The position numbers and the translations under genes are program-made. This document shows, piece by piece, positions 24,501-38,935 of a stretch of DNA of 64,000 bases (positions are counted from its first letter, which is position 1; every line of letters starts with the position of its first letter). Below the pieces are notes generated by a model. That model did no database searches and was not told where the DNA came from. It saw only the letters and a program-made list of their open reading frames with translations. The DNA is from Epiperipatus broadwayi (taxonomy: Eukaryota; Onychophora; Udeonychophora; Euonychophora; Peripatidae). The stretch spans positions 124,001 through 188,000 of the forward strand of contig JAQFVV010012972.1 of the NCBI GenBank assembly GCA_028023455.1, given 5' to 3'.

Positions 24501-24713
24501 AGGTATCAAGTTTTATGCTTTCTTTAATTAAACTAAACGGTCTAAACTTCAGAATATAATGTGCCAAGATAATACTTCTACTTTAACATTTAATTTTAAA
24601 AAATTTCAACAAATGAAAATGGTATTCTTAACTGAGATCATATGGAAAATGATAAACAATCATTTTATGCTAATAAATCACAGTCTTAGTGGCAGTAAAT
24701 TTAAGACCAAGTT
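21594..24713. other. Intergenic
   Basis: A+T-rich sequence with a short ATT/ATC run at 22373-22413 and a SINE-like segment at 22755-22850. No gene seen. Confidence 0.5.
22755..22850 (-). mobile_element. Possible tRNA-derived SINE fragment
   Basis: On the minus strand TGGTCTAGCAGGG fits a pol III A box. About 75 nt on, GGTTTGAATCC fits a B box. The spacing is longer than in a tRNA, so the head is rearranged or the match is partly chance. Confidence 0.3.
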
Positions 24714-24772
24714 AAATAATAATAATAACAACAACAACAGTAATAATAATGATGATGATGATGATGATGATG

Positions 24773-24851
<79 letters not shown>

Positions 24852-24874
24852 TGATAATAATAATAATAATAATG
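24714..24874. repeat. (AAT)n with AAC and GAT interruptions
   Basis: A trinucleotide tract of about 160 bp, changing from AAT to AAC, GAT and back to AAT. Its poly-Asn/Asp translation is not a protein. Confidence 0.95.
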
Positions 24875-27800
24875 TTAAGACTGTTCAAAACTAAAATAAT
24901 TTAAATAAATGTTTTGGTCTTAATTATTAACTTTAAAAAAAATCAATAAATGTCTAAATGATTTTTAAAAAAAACATAGATAAATTAAATACTGCTTTTT
25001 TAAAGTTAAAAATTTGTTAATGAAAATTGTCATATCATTTTATTTTATGGCGGAAATGTTTCTTTATCATCTGCTTCTCCAGAAAGAGCAGAAAAACTGT
25101 TACTAAAATATTTTCCAGTGAAACCACGGATAACTACTAAAATTTTACAGTTAATAATTGTATATAATTGTGATATTTTAAAACTAGCTAGTTAATATTA
25201 AATTGTGTCACATAATGGATCCATACCTGTTCATGTAAAGTAATATATCATGTTTGTGTGCTTGTTTACTATCATAGTGAAGTTGTAGCTGCTTTGTTGT
25301 TTCTTTAAAAAAAATAATATATTGGTTTGAAAAATACTAATGTGTCATTATCATTCCCATAGATAATGACATGGGATCTCGCACCATAAATTATTTGCCT
25401 ACTATTGAGGAAGTTTTACTAATGAACTGAATTTATCATTATCATCATTATTATTGTAATTTTTATTTTTTTTAAAAAAAGGTAATATAATAGTTATATA
25501 TTTTATGCTTTATTTATTTGTCAAGGTATCTTACTTTACCATCTGAAATTGTCTCAAGGAGTTTACAATAAAGTGTGTAGAGATTTTATTACACACAGGT
25601 AATTGTAAATATATTGGTGAAAGGTTTAATTTAAAATTGCCTATTCTTTATAATTTAGGACAAATAATCATTACAGGTGTGTTTATCAAAAGTTTTAATA
25701 ATTTTCTTAATATCATTCGTAGCAGAAATTAGATTTTGAATTTGTCTGAGAACAAATTTATCTTGTTAAACATTTAATTAATAATATCTATTACGTCAAT
25801 CTGTCCACTTAATTTCATAAATATTTATTATGCTCATTGTTCGTGTGCATATTTCTTATCTTATGCAAATATTTACTATGCTATTTTAATGTGTTTACAG
25901 TCATGTTGACTAATAATTTCCTGTGGGTTTCTGATATTGTTTAATGTGTGTATTTTAATGTTAATACAAGCTGTTAATCTTTATCATTAGGGATAAATTT
26001 GTATCTTGCCATTGTGAAAAATAGTTATATTTTATAGCACTAGATTTATCAGATAGGATACTATTTATGATGTTTATGGGATAGAAATGATCTCCCATTA
26101 TTATATGTATTTCCATGAGAAGACAGTGTTCCAAAATATTTTTATATAGCTTATTTAGTTAGATTCCATGGAGAGAATCAGTTGTCTTTGGTGTGTTTTC
26201 TCTTTTCTTAGGTGGTAAGACTGCGTCTTCACCTACACTTATGCTTGAGAGATAAGTATGGGAGCCACCATTATTATAGTCATGTCGTCTTGCTCTGAGG
26301 AGTTTATTTAGTGAGTTGTCTCTCATGTGCTATTTGAAAGACTAGATTGTTCACCACAGAAGATGTAGACTATTGTATTTATAAAAGTTATGGCAATGAT
26401 AGCTCGTTATTGACGTAGTAATTTTCAGTGCTTTGGTTAATCATAATAATATCTGTATTGTGTAACTGTGCTTTGTCAGTAGTATACAAGTAAATCCACA
26501 AGATTTAATCATTTAATTCCTCAATTTAAAGCATAACATGATGGGAATACACAGGCACAATGTTATTTATATACATCATATGGAGAAATTCGCCAAGGGT
26601 TTTGTAAGTTTCATAAATTTTTAAATTTAATAGTAATAAGTGGACATTAAATAAGTTAACTATCAATGTATGTGTGACTTCTGATGAATGCTTTTATTTA
26701 CCATTTAGTTTTAAGATTAACATAGGGTGAGGCAATAATCAGTTGTAATGTAATGATGACATTTATCATCATCATATTAGCCAGCTAACTTAGAAGCAGC
26801 AATAGATTATATTGAAGTTAATTTGCATAATTTTGTTAAATTATTTTAATAGTGAGATATCATAAGTGCGTTAACATGTAAAATGTATGGAAAATGTTAA
26901 TTAGCTTATGGTGCAAGCTTGCCAACCATTATAATTATTATTTTCAATTTCATTAATGATTGTTTAATGCCTTGGTTTAGTTAGAATAAATTGTGATTTC
27001 AAATAAATATTTAGTAAGGAATCATAATCATTTATGGTCATAAGTTTATTGTGTAATTTTGAAATTAGACAACCAAGAAGCAATAGTCTTGACATTAAGT
27101 TAATTTAAATTATTAAATCCTTGGAGTTAAATACAAAAAAAGATCCAGAAGCTATGATGTCCAAACTGTAATTGTATGAGTGTGTTTTGTAGATAATTGT
27201 TTTTTTGTTAATGTTTAGATGTAATAAATGTATTTCTAAAGTTTATTAAAATTTGGTTTTTGAGTATTTTTCTGTGTGAAATTATTTTTCTTTGGTACCA
27301 CAAACCCACAAAATGAAATAAAATGTATATTTTCAAATCGGAGTTATAATTCTCATGATCCAAAAAGGACTAATAAGTAATAAAAAAATAATATCAATTT
27401 GTTTTAATTAAAATTTTTAAATTGCCAACTGTTCATTTAAGTATTGCAATGGATGTATCCCTCCGTAATTCAGACTGCACATTATTAACCTATTATCAGA
27501 ATGTAAATATTGTAAATGAAGTACTTTATCTTTGTTGTTTAGGATAAGAGAGGGAAATGAAATATAACCTTATTCCTTCTATTATTTGAATACCATTCTA
27601 GGTAAAAGGCTATAAGTATTCTAAATTTATTTACATGATTTTTATTAGATATTTGTTGAATAAAGTAAGCATTTTCTTTTGGTAATTGACATGATTATTA
27701 TTATGATATTAATAAGATATATTAGCTTATTAGGAAGTGTATGTTCCCAAAGACTGCTAGAAGTTCAGTCATTTGCCTTGCAACACTATATCATTATTTT

Positions 27801-28969
27801 ATTTGACAAAATCCCAGAAAGAAAACCCTGAGATCTTTATTTGGCATTATAAGAAAAGATTACTTCTTTATTCTACAAGATGTAAAGGAAGTCAAATCAT
27901 ATCAGTGGATAATATTAAACTATACAATAGTGTTTGCTAATCATAAGAGTCTATTAGAGAAAATGCAAATACTTATAGCTCAGAGAGTTTGATTGGGATG
28001 ATGGTAGAGATTTACTTTATTCTAAATTATTTACTAGGGAATGATTGAGGCTTTATCTTTTCCCAAAACTATATGTTTTATTTGTGAATAATTTATTCTA
28101 TCAGAGTTGGTTCTTCCTTGGTCTTAACTGTATATCTCTGAAGCTAATTCTTTATATGTAACCAACCACTGAGCTTAGTCTATTTTGTAATCCTTATTGT
28201 TATCTGTAAGAGTCTCAACCCAACCCTTGTTTTAAAAAATGTGTCCACAATTGTAACTTGGTAAAATTTTATTTGAAATATTTCTATAAGTTAGAGAGAA
28301 GGTCCCAAATTAGAGAGAATCAGAAAGGGATTATTTATTTGAAAGATATTCGATAAATTAGGAGGATGCAGAGGGTGATTGTTATGGAAGATCTTCTATT
28401 GTTATTATTGTTATAATATATATATATATATGGTTCCATTAAGCCTTATTCAAGTGATCCAGTGTGAAAAATTTTAAATTTCAAGTGGCAATAATTACAA
28501 ATACTGAAAATCAGTGAATAAAATCAGTAGTAGGTCAGAATGCTGGCTAAATTATAATTCTCAAGTTGAGTAAAGTTTCACCAATAAATATCCTGAGAGT
28601 GATGGAAATTTGGACTGTTTGATATACACTAGAAAATCTAATAGAATTGATGTGATGTTCATATACATTTTGTCATACGGTCTAGTTGCAATAAGACTTA
28701 AAATAATAATTTAATGGTATTAAACCAATTTGGAAGTATAAAGATGTTTAGTACTCTATCATTATTATTAAACAAAAAAAATCTATTTATAATTCTTCTA
28801 AATTTTGTAATCGATCTTCAAGCATATTGTATTGTAGTTTAAATTGATATGAAACAGTCTAATTAGTTATCACTAGAAAGAGAGCTATTAATTGGTATGC
28901 ACGCCATCCTATTATTGGTCTATTTTATGTACCACGATTCATTGCAATAAAAATAATAAATAACTTAAG
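24875..28969. other. Intergenic
   Basis: A+T-rich; a short TA run at 28409-28431. I see no gene, terminal repeat or duplicated segment. Confidence 0.5.
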
Positions 28970-30620
28970 AGAGGGGGGGTCTAAAAAAAGAAATCAGAGA
29001 CAAGACTTCAATTCTTTACACCTGCAAATGTTGAAAAAATCAACACCGTTTTGGAATTGAACAACATTCAATGAGATCGTAATTTTACAAGTGGGGAGTA
29101 AAAACTTCTACTCTATTATATATTTCAACCTACAAATTCATTGGTTGAAAATCGTTAAAGTCATACTGGAAGAAAATGAAAACCATATTAATAAATCTAT
29201 ATTACAAGAGGGGACTTCAGGCTTAAACCAGAACAAATAGTAAGCATAAAGTTTATTTTGTCTATAATAACTTTAATCATTATATAAATCTAAAAGTTCT
29301 GTGTAAATTATTTAAATCTCAAAAGAAAAACCGTAAGCTCTCTATAGAAAAAAAATGTTTTGTTTGAATTATCATCTTGAAACAAAAAAAAAAATAATAA
29401 TTTGGATAAACTTTTGAACTTGCAATTTAATCAAGTGAATTTTTATTTCAAATAGCATAATATTTGACCAGTTTATAAACATGGACACCTATATCATATT
29501 TAATCTGATTAAAAAAAACAATAAACGTCTGCTTTTGGTTAGAAGCCTAAAACTTTTTGTTATGGAAAACATAATTTTAAAATGGTTACACTATTGATAA
29601 ATTCGAAGGATGTTTATAATTGTAATTTCAACCTAATTGATGTAAAGATTTATGAAAGGAACTAGCAAATCTTCATAGTTTAATTAAGAATATTTACAAA
29701 TACTGCTAAAAATATAACTATATAAATATCTCCTTGAGAATTAACAGAAAGCTAAAATTAATAATAATTGAAATGAAGAAAAGTTAATTAATTTATAAAT
29801 GTGGGAACTTATTCCGTATATTATTTTTTTATTAAGTAAAAGAAGATTGTCTGGCTAATCTATAGTAATGTTCCTTTTTCCTCAATCAAAAAAGAAATGA
29901 TGAAAATTAGAAGACGTATCTTATACCGATAAATGCAAATAAAATGTTTAACTCACATTACTAATAGTTAATAGAAATTATTATATCTCAAAGACAGTAT
30001 AATATTTAATATTATAGAAATTGAAACATAATAAATGAAGAAAAATGTTTTAAAAGATTCAACCAATTCTGGATTATTATTATTATAATAAATGTCTGTG
30101 AACAAAAAGGAAAATCAATAAGAGCATTTGAAAAAGTTGTTGCTCTCTTGGTAAACCGGACGGATACTCCTACTATATAGCTTAAACTTTTAGATAAAAA
30201 TTCTGCACAAAGATTTTTAAGTGTTTTTTATAAGATTTTATTTCCATAAAAATCTTTGAAGGCCTTATTTGTTTATATTACCAAAATACAACAACAAAAA
30301 AAAGACTATAGAAACATCGCTCATAAAATATGTGTCCAGGATGATTTCCTATTCCCCATTAATTTAGCTTATATTAAAGATAATTAAAAGGATGAAGGAA
30401 GTGCATAGAATAGCACATTAATACTTTTTTCTTGTTGTTACTGTTCATATTGTCAAGGGTTTATATATTATTGGGGTATATGTTTTATGATATAAATTTA
30501 TAATAGGTCCGTAAACAGAAAATGATATACACGTAATTGTTTTTACCGATTGGTCTAAAATTTAGTATTACGCTGAGCTTTACAAAATAGAGATACTCAT
30601 CTCTTACATAAATGAACAGT
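28970..30620 (+). pseudogene. Possible heavily decayed transposon coding region
   Basis: Protein-like runs in alternating plus-strand frames, such as FYSIIYFNLQIHWLKIVKVI and ENENHINKSILQEGTSGLN (about 29100-29250), and later RLLLVRSLKLFVMENIILKW (about 29530-29590). Stops are dense and no family motif is left. A weak call based only on composition and run length. Confidence 0.2.
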
Positions 30621-31235
30621 TTATTATGGGTAAACAGACAGAGTCACTTATTAAAGGTGGAATAATAGTTCTTTATTATAACATAGTTTTATTTTATATT
30701 ATAGAATTACCATATAAGCATTTTATATTTATTAAAATTTGCCTATATTCAGTATGTCCAAGTTAGTGTATAATCTGCTATGTAGCATTTTTTTATTAAA
30801 AATGTTGCACTTTATTTCTAATTTTAGTGACATTCATAATAACCATGTAGCAAGCAAATATTTTCTTTTGGTTTCTTTGGCTTCACATCTAATTTTCTTG
30901 TCAGGGTTTATCAACTTATTATTAACCCCTTTTTACGTGCAATTAAAACTTATTCTGAGAATTTAACTATATTCTTTTTTTAATTTATTTCTACAAAGAA
31001 GCATACCCCCCCCCTTAATATTAACAAATCAAAGTATATTAAAAATTATTTTATTTCTAAAAATATATTTTGGTACCCTGTATTTAGCATTACAATCTAA
31101 TTTCATCCATTTTTATTTATTTAATAATACACATTTTATTAACAAACATGATATATGCTACATTATAATTTGGATATAAATAAAAAATATAATATTCTAT
31201 TATAAGGTGCAAAATTCCACCTGACTATGGATCAG
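30621..31235. other. Intergenic
   Basis: A+T-rich, with a C run at about 31006. The open frame at 30739-30966 has no supporting signal. Confidence 0.4.
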
Positions 31236-31299
31236 AGTAAAAAAAAACATTTGTCAAAAAAGAAGTGATTTAAAAAAGATAACTCATTTATGTAGTATA

Positions 31300-32155
31300 A
31301 ACTCACATGAAGAATGGTCATCCACCAGTTATCATTAAAAAAAACTTTAAATACACAACAAAAAAACATCAAAAGAAAAAAAATTATTGGCACTGCTATT
31401 ATTACGACATAGCAGGAGTAACAGCAAATTGTAAAAAAATCTGCAGTCAATATAAAATTAAAACAACTTGCCAGAGCCATATCATGCTTCTAGGAATTCT
31501 AATTTCTACAAAGCCTATATTGGAAATGCTGAAAAATTAAAACTGCATCTATGAAATACCATGTGAATATGGAAGGATTAGTCACCCTATTGAAAAGTGA
31601 TTAGTAAAAATGAAAACTGATGTGTCTAAAGTAGCAAATCATGCATGTACCAATAAACATATGTTAGATTGGAAAAATGCCAAAATATTGGACAGAGAGG
31701 AAAAGGTATAAAGAAGAAAATTCAAAAAAGCTGCTCACATGGCAATGAAAAGTAATCCCATAAGTCAATTTAGTATGATTATTTGTAATATCTGGAAACC
31801 AGTAATTAATTTTGCTATTAACTAAAAGGAGAGCCATCTGGAGAAACTACTGATTACTTTCTTTGGAATAATGGATTAGTTGGTTAGAGCATTAACTTAA
31901 AATCCAATGTCCTTGAATCTAAGTTTCCACATTTTAGTCCCATGCTAGTAATCAGGCCAGCAAAACCCAGAGAAGAGAGGCAAATAATATCATTCAGAAG
32001 GTTGGGCACTTATTACTAACAGCTGAATGTAATTGAAAAATTTAAATAAAGATTACTATTTTTTAAAGACATTCAATATTTAATAGTAGATGATGAAAAT
32101 GGTTACAACTAAAATGCTATCATCAAAAACTTTCAGGCAAACATAAATTATGAAT
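31300..32155 (+). pseudogene. Penelope-like element, degenerate endonuclease and 3' tail
   Basis: Plus-strand frames give QYKIKTTCQSHIMLLGI, LISTKPILEML, then CIYEIPCEYGRI with the following YIGET motif lost, then TDVSKVANHACTNKHM and RRKFKKAAHMAM. This is the same protein as the better copy at 62719-63230, a GIY-YIG endonuclease of the Penelope type. It has several stops and a deletion across the catalytic segment. After it come a tRNA-like stretch (31866-31960, ggttagagcattaac) and the common tail ending near 32155 (gatgatgaaaat, catcaaaaactttcag). The reverse transcriptase part is missing. Confidence 0.7.
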
Positions 32156-33084
32156 TTATTTTTGAAACACAGTTTTAACATTTAAAGGTGTATTTCTTTT
32201 AAAATGCATTTTATATTTTGAAAAAACAAAACCCAAATAGATTACTGATATCAAGAGTGTATATTTCATTTTCAAGTCTTTGGGCTGACATTGATGGCTA
32301 GTCTCAGCTTGAGGGTGATGTGAATGGAGTGATGCTTGACATTTATCAAGACTCCTGAACCTGTAAGATTTACCTTTTTAGCGAAAAAGAAAATAAAACA
32401 TATTTATCATTAATTAAATGTAACTATGCTTTTCTTTTTTTTAAATATCAAAACTACTACTTTGTATGCCTGACAATGACTATCACATGTGACGTAATAC
32501 AATTGTGGGAAAACTGGTTGTTCAATAAAGCAGATTTTTCAACTACTCCAATGTTTATACTTAAAATGTTTCTCAATGTTTTTATTATGTTAATGTTAAA
32601 TCAGCATAGGTCAAGAACAGTTCTCTGTGTTAGCAATTTTATCTATTAAATAAGATTTGCAAAAATATTAAATTATGGTAATGCTATTAATACCCGATTC
32701 ACAATAAAACATTTATATATTTTGTTTTATTTTCAAGTATTGCAGCAGTAAAATTGCACAGTGTCATACTTATAAATAATACTATATAAAAAATTAGTTA
32801 TACATTACAAGCACCAATTTGTGCAATTTTATTGAATCAAATAAAATACTTATAATGCAAAAAAATATTTGTTATTTTCATGAATGTTTTTTTAAACAAA
32901 TTCTGATTCAAAATAAGAAGAGAATCATTTTTGGCTAGATTTATACTAATTGTAAAGCAGTATTTCTATATCGGCAAATATAGTAATTAAAGAAATCTTC
33001 CCACACCTGCATAATAACATTGCACTGAGTTTCATTTTAACGTGGGTCACCTCTATCAATTGTTGTGTTTTTCTTGAGATTTCA
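32156..33084. other. Intergenic
   Basis: Unique A+T-rich sequence between the Penelope-like remnant and the left edge of the large palindrome. Nothing recognised. Confidence 0.4.
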
Positions 33085-33121
33085 TTAAATACTACAAACC
33101 AGGGAAAGTTATATTTATTAT

Positions 33122-33665
33122 TATTTCCATCACCTAATATGAGTATTGAATGTCTTTAGAAAAATTTAACTTTTTATTCCAAATACATACAATTGTTAGT
33201 AATAGCACAATAGCACAAAGATTAGTATACACATAACATTTTGAGAGGTATTACTCTCCCCTCTTATTCAGATGTTGCTGGCACAGTAACAGTACTAGAA
33301 TGGGAATCATATCTGGACTCTTAGAACTCTTGAGTATTGAATTTAAAGGTAACACTCTAACCAACTGAGCTATTCAGAGAGTTACCTTAAAATTTAATAC
33401 TCAAGAATCTATAAGTCCAAGTTTGATTCACATGCTAGTACTGTCACTGGTTAGGCCAGCAATGCCTGAAGAAAAGAGATGAACAATATCTCTTGAAACA
33501 TTGTACACATACTAAGCTGTTAAATGTGCTATTATTAACAGTTGAATGTATTTGGAATATTTAAATAAAGTTAAAATTTTCTAGACATTCAATACTCAGA
33601 TGATGGAAATAGTCCCAACAATAAATACAACTAAAACACCATCATCTCAAACCTTCAGGAAAACC
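33122..33665. mobile_element. Head-to-head pair of tRNA-like 3' tails, left arm
   Basis: From 33122 to about 33380 runs a minus-oriented copy of the Penelope-type tail plus tRNA-like segment; from about 33380 to 33665 a plus-oriented copy. They meet at their tRNA-like heads (ctctaaccaactgagc / gagagttacc). Each ends in the gatgatggaaatagtcc motif. No endonuclease sequence remains between them. Confidence 0.7.
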
Positions 33666-33676
33666 AGAAAAATTAT

Positions 33677-34324
33677 TGTGGTATTTATTGCCAGATTATA
33701 ATAAATAGACTCATAAAATATTATTAAATATTTATTAATTTAAACAAATATATAAATGAGTATTTACAATATATACAACTGTTATATCTTCACCTGATAT
33801 CATTGGTTTGGTAAAGTATTTAGGTGCATTACAATTATTAATGCAAGAGACTTCATATACCTTTTTAGATTTTCCTATCACTTTTAGCTGTACCATGATA
33901 CCTTGCTTCATGAGTAGGTATGGTTGACATTTCTGGCTGTTCTGTGACAGCTTGCATCATGTGTATGTATAATGACATTTCCAGTTGTGCTACACAGCAT
34001 ATGTGATCTAGGTTCTAAATTTTTCCAATTCTAACATGAATTTGTCTCACTGCTGTAACAATATAGCAGATAACGTGTACTGCCATTCAAGTTTGACTGG
34101 AAATTGTTATTTTTTTAACTCGAGTTAACTCGACTTACTATTTATAACTAGATTTGTTTCCATAAGAAAGCAATCAGATTCATGGAATGTCATCACCCAT
34201 TGGCCTGTTTTTTCTACTTTATTTATCCATAGATTGATTGATGTGCAGCAATAAATGGTCAATCCAATTAAGATAAAATGAAAGCTGTATAATCCATCAA
34301 TTGGAGGTAAGTTAAAATATAACA
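33677..34324 (-). mobile_element. 3' LTR of gag-protease retrotransposon, left arm
   Basis: On the minus strand it starts TGTTATATTTTAAC right after the purine tract AGGGGAGGAAA and ends near aataaataccaca. It matches 43856-44499 and, less closely, 36312-36946. The open frame at 34125-34325 lies wholly inside this LTR. Confidence 0.7.
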
Positions 34325-36311
34325 TTTCCTCCCCTGGCCAAAATTAGCCTTGGAGAATGTAGTCATTCAGATGCTTTGGTGGATGTCTTTACCAATTTCT
34401 GGATTTAACAGGTTTGGTGACATCAACAGCAGGTTCAGTAGCTTCATTTGTAGACCTTGAATTTTGCCATAACTGCTGGCTGGTTATTCTTCACTTTTGA
34501 TGTTGCTGTCATCAATTGTTTAACACCCACTGGTTACAGTCACCTTAACTCTATCACTAATGCTGAAATTCATTTGCTGGATTCACTATACATGTGACCT
34601 AGAAATTGGATGGTTATCTGCATTTCAATAATTACAGTTTCAAAGATTATCATATTGTCAATCACCTCTGAGTAAATACTTTTTGATTTTATTTTTGTGC
34701 ACTGGTTCCAGTTAGTCACTGTAAAGCCCAAGTTCTTGAACATGTATGTTCTAATAATTTGCTGTGTTTATCAGCAGATACAACCAGAGGCAAACAAATT
34801 GTTTTACTAGGCATAGTAACTTTAACTCTTGTTTGACCCTGGAATGATATTTAATGGTCTTGAAAGTCAGTAAACTTTCCTGTTAGGATACAGACTATGA
34901 TTACTTTTTGTATTAATGATAACCCTTATCTTTTTTGATGCAATCCAGTTCCATTGTTATAGCAGATTATTAATAGTAATTCTGCTTGCAAAAGCTGAAT
35001 CAACATCTCTCATATTATTTATACAGACATCCCTTGATGTTATATTGCCTATCTCGATGTTTAAAATGGATTATCTCATTCTTTTCTGAGCTACTTGTTT
35101 TTTTTCTTTTTACATCAATTACCTTCTAAATGACTGACATATATTTACAATATTTACACACTGTAACCTGGTGTAGACATTTGATGTATATGGTGTTTGC
35201 TTTGTCCCATCTCTTATAATGTTATTGGTTTCTTTTTGTCACTTTATTTGGGCAGTTTTTTTTGTCAACTGAATATTTATTTGACTCAGTTATCTGTTGA
35301 TAAAATTAATGCTATAATTCCTTTTCTTCTATGGAGTCATCTGACTTGCTGTAGACTTATTAAGGGTTGTCTGAGAGACAGTTCAAATGTAAAATTGGGT
35401 TTATCAAGAGGCTGAACTTGAGCATGTCCCAATTCTCAGTTATAAGCCAGCACATTCTGAGTTTATCAGCAAAATCTCTTGTTTTCTCCCTATCCTCTTT
35501 GTACAGAATCTGAAGTGATAACTCTACATTACTGTTAAGTGTTTTGGTCAGAAAAAGTTTGTCATTATAGATAATGCTTTTTTAAATTCAAGCTCCATTA
35601 ACAGCATGGTCCTGTCTGTGCTTACAGTATCTCATAAATTTTAGATCTGCATGCAGAGAGAAATGAGGATTTTTTAATTTGATTGGCCTGCATTCAGAAA
35701 ATCACTTGGTTCTTGTAGGATGGTCAATATTTAGGACAGACCAGACCTAAATCTTCTAATGAAGCATTGCGATTTTTTCTGTTATGATTCTGACAGGAGA
35801 GACTGCAAAATATCTGACTTTTTTGTATAGTTAATGACTAACCAATCACATTTGATTTTTTAAAGTTTCTATTAACATGCTAAAAATGTTAGCTGTCAAT
35901 TTTTTAATACAGATCTAAATAACTCATGGAAGATCTTGCCTCTATATTTAAAGAGTAAAACAATTTGATTTTTAAAATTTCACTTGACATGGTAATGATA
36001 AGGCTGTCAATTTTTAATAGTATACATTTAAACAATCCATGGAGGAGGGGAGGGGGCTATCTTTGAAACTAATGAACTGCTCATGTTGATTTCTTTATTT
36101 TTTTATATTGATGGTCTAATAAAATTAGCAGCTGGTATCTCATCATGACTACATTAATTCTTGTATTTACAGTTTTGCCACTTAAAGCATGACAGAGTAA
36201 TCAATGGATGCCAGATGGGTTGTGCATAAAATCCTTATCTAATGCCTATTTTAACAACATTTATGAGAAAGCATGGGAAATAGTGATCATGTGATGTTTA
36301 AGGTTTAACTC
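34325..36311 (-). pseudogene. Degenerate gag-protease interior, left arm
   Basis: Minus-strand reading near 35160-35100 gives a retroviral-type zinc knuckle, CKYCKY then VSHLEG, fitting C-x2-C-x4-H apart from a frame slip. Further downstream come SRITINN, ICLPLVVSADKHSKLL and ITIQFLGHMYSESSK, protease-like in position and style (Gypsy family by inference). Many stops. No RT, RNase H or integrase is present between the two LTRs. Confidence 0.5.
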
Positions 36312-36946
36312 TTGTATTTATTGCATGGTTATAATAAACTCAGATTTGCAAAATAAGATTAAATATTTATTAATTAAAACAAATATACAAATGCTTATTT
36401 ACAATATATACAACTGATGTATCTTCATGCGATACCACTGGCTTGATGTAGCATTTGGTTGTCATGCAATTATTAATATAAGGAACTTTAGGTATGATTC
36501 TAAATTTACCCATCACTTTCAGCTATACTGTGACAACTTGCCTCATGAGCAGCTATGGTTGACATTTCTGATTGTTCTGTAATAACTTGTTTCATTTGCA
36601 CTTATGATGACACTTCCAACTACATACCATGACAGCTTCTCTTATGACTGTTCTAGGAACTTCCACTTTTACTGTAAACTTGTCTCATTGTTTTAACTCA
36701 ATAGTCAAGACATATACTGCTGCTCAGGTTTGACAGTCCAACTGGACTGACTATTTATAACCAGAACCATTTCTAATAAAAACAGTCAGATTCACTGAAC
36801 ATTCTCATCCATTAGTCTGTTTCTCCTATTGGATATATATTGTCTATTCATATATTCATTAGTCTGTGGCAATGAATGCTCAATCCGATCAACATAAGTT
36901 GGAATATAGACTAATCCTTTAGTTGAAGATGAATTGAGACATAATA
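36312..36946 (-). mobile_element. 5' LTR of gag-protease retrotransposon, left arm
   Basis: Minus-strand copy of the ~640-bp LTR, starting near the TGTCTCAATTCATCTTC stretch (36930s) and ending at gcaataaatacaag near 36312. It matches 41336-41967 in the other arm. Confidence 0.65.
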
Positions 36947-37673
36947 AATATTTAGTGTAAAATTAAAATTATTGTTCTTCAAGTTTCACTTATATAAAAG
37001 CTAAAAATTTAGGTATTTTAAATAGTTATATTTTTGAGCCTTTCAGAAATGCTAACAGTACACATGTTTAATGGGTTATGCACCATGTTTCTTTGCTTAT
37101 TGTTAATTAAATTTTAAATTAAACATAGCTCATATATATTCCATCTGGTTAATAAATTGATTTCATTCTGGATTACCAACAATGTTGACAAAGATATGTT
37201 TTTAAACATCAGAGTTACTTAGAATAGGTGGATTCATTCATTTTATTTTTGATTCTTTGTTCAACGTTGAGAATGCTTTTAAGTTATAGCTGGGGGAGAG
37301 GGGTAGAGTAATTTACTTCCTTTGTTTATTATTAATTAATAAAACAGATCTTAATTTCAATTCTTATAGAAGTATATATTATCCTTATTTGGGTCTGCAA
37401 TAGGTTAAAAAAAATTTTAATGATAATTTCCTATTAATTTTATAATTTTGATTTATTATTTAAATCAATGGAAATAATTAACAATAAACATATGTTTATT
37501 TGGCCAGCAATAAATTAATGAAAATTTATAATTACTTTTTAATGATCAACTTTAGGGATTCGAATTTTTCTGTTTAATTTTATAATGTCCCTTAAATTGT
37601 TCTTGCTCACATAAAAGTTTGTAAAAAATAAAATCCCACAAATAACATTTTGTATACTAATATAGTTCTATGG

Positions 37674-38200
37674 CAGTGGTCTTCAACCTTTTTACACCTG
37701 CAGACTGGTAAAAATAAGAATAAGATTCCGTGGACTAGCAAAAATAAGGATAAGATTTCGCAGACTGGCAGAAGTCTATAGATAAATTTTCTTAAAGATA
37801 AGCATAATTGTTATAACTGATCAAAACAACAATGTTAAATATATAAGGTAAAGTTTTATATCTATATATATATATGGACTTTATATAATAAAAAACGTTT
37901 TTTTAATTTTTTTAGAAAAGTAATAAAAACTTTAATTCTACCCCACCCCCCACTCCCATAAACTGCTGTGATAACTAGAAAAACAAATTAATTTATGATT
38001 GATTGATTAGATTTTGCTTTCGTTCTGTTTTCTTTTAATTGGGTAAAAATGAGATGAAAAAAATAAATAAATATTGGCTATATTAATTAAAATTTAAACT
38101 CTTATTATTTATTATTACAAACTTTTTACTGCCCGTCTTGCACGCGGACTTGCAGAAAAGTTCCGGTGCCAGGCCGTGGACCAAGGGTTGAAGAACACTA
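37674..38200. mobile_element. hAT (Charlie-type) MITE with 8-bp target duplication
   Basis: The left end is CAGTGGTCTTCAACC, the right end GGTTGAAGAACACTA, imperfect inverted repeats of 15 bp. Flanks ttctatgg (37666-37673) and ttttatgg (38201-38208) are an 8-bp duplication with one mismatch, the hAT hallmark. The 527-bp body has no coding capacity. The homologous place in the right arm (about 39925-39938) is empty. A truncated second copy is at 46619-47076. Confidence 0.85.
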
Positions 38201-38445
38201 TTTTATGGTGATCACATTCTTATGACTTCCCTAGTAAGATTGCTATTTTATTAGGTAACACTTTCGACTAAATGTTGACATTAAGATAAGATCTATTCAT
38301 GGAGTTAATTTGATAAGAGATAAGTCACAATTGTTCAATTATTCTTTTTTTTCAAACTATGTAGTACTATTTCCACCATGTAAGAGCGAATGTTGAAAAC
38401 AATAGAAATTTTTTTAACTTTACTTAAATTTTTCAAGTACAAAAA

Positions 38446-38905
<460 letters not shown>

Positions 38906-38935
38906 AACAAATTATTAGTAATTTGTGAAGATCTG

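Larger units (their letters stand above)
33085..38445. repeat. Left arm of ~12-kb imperfect palindrome
   Basis: Reverse complement of 39735-45100, with the same order of parts: tRNA-like tail pair, gag-protease LTR element, unique flank, short tail. The outer edge is ctacaaaccagggaaag at about 33095; the inner edge is gagataagtcacaattgttc and the tail sequence that follows it. This arm carries the hAT MITE (37674-38200), which the other arm lacks. Confidence 0.85.

Noticed and set aside
24559-24894. Open frame with a poly-Asn/Asp tail
   Set aside because: The tail is an AAT/GAT microsatellite and the upstream part has no splice or start context.
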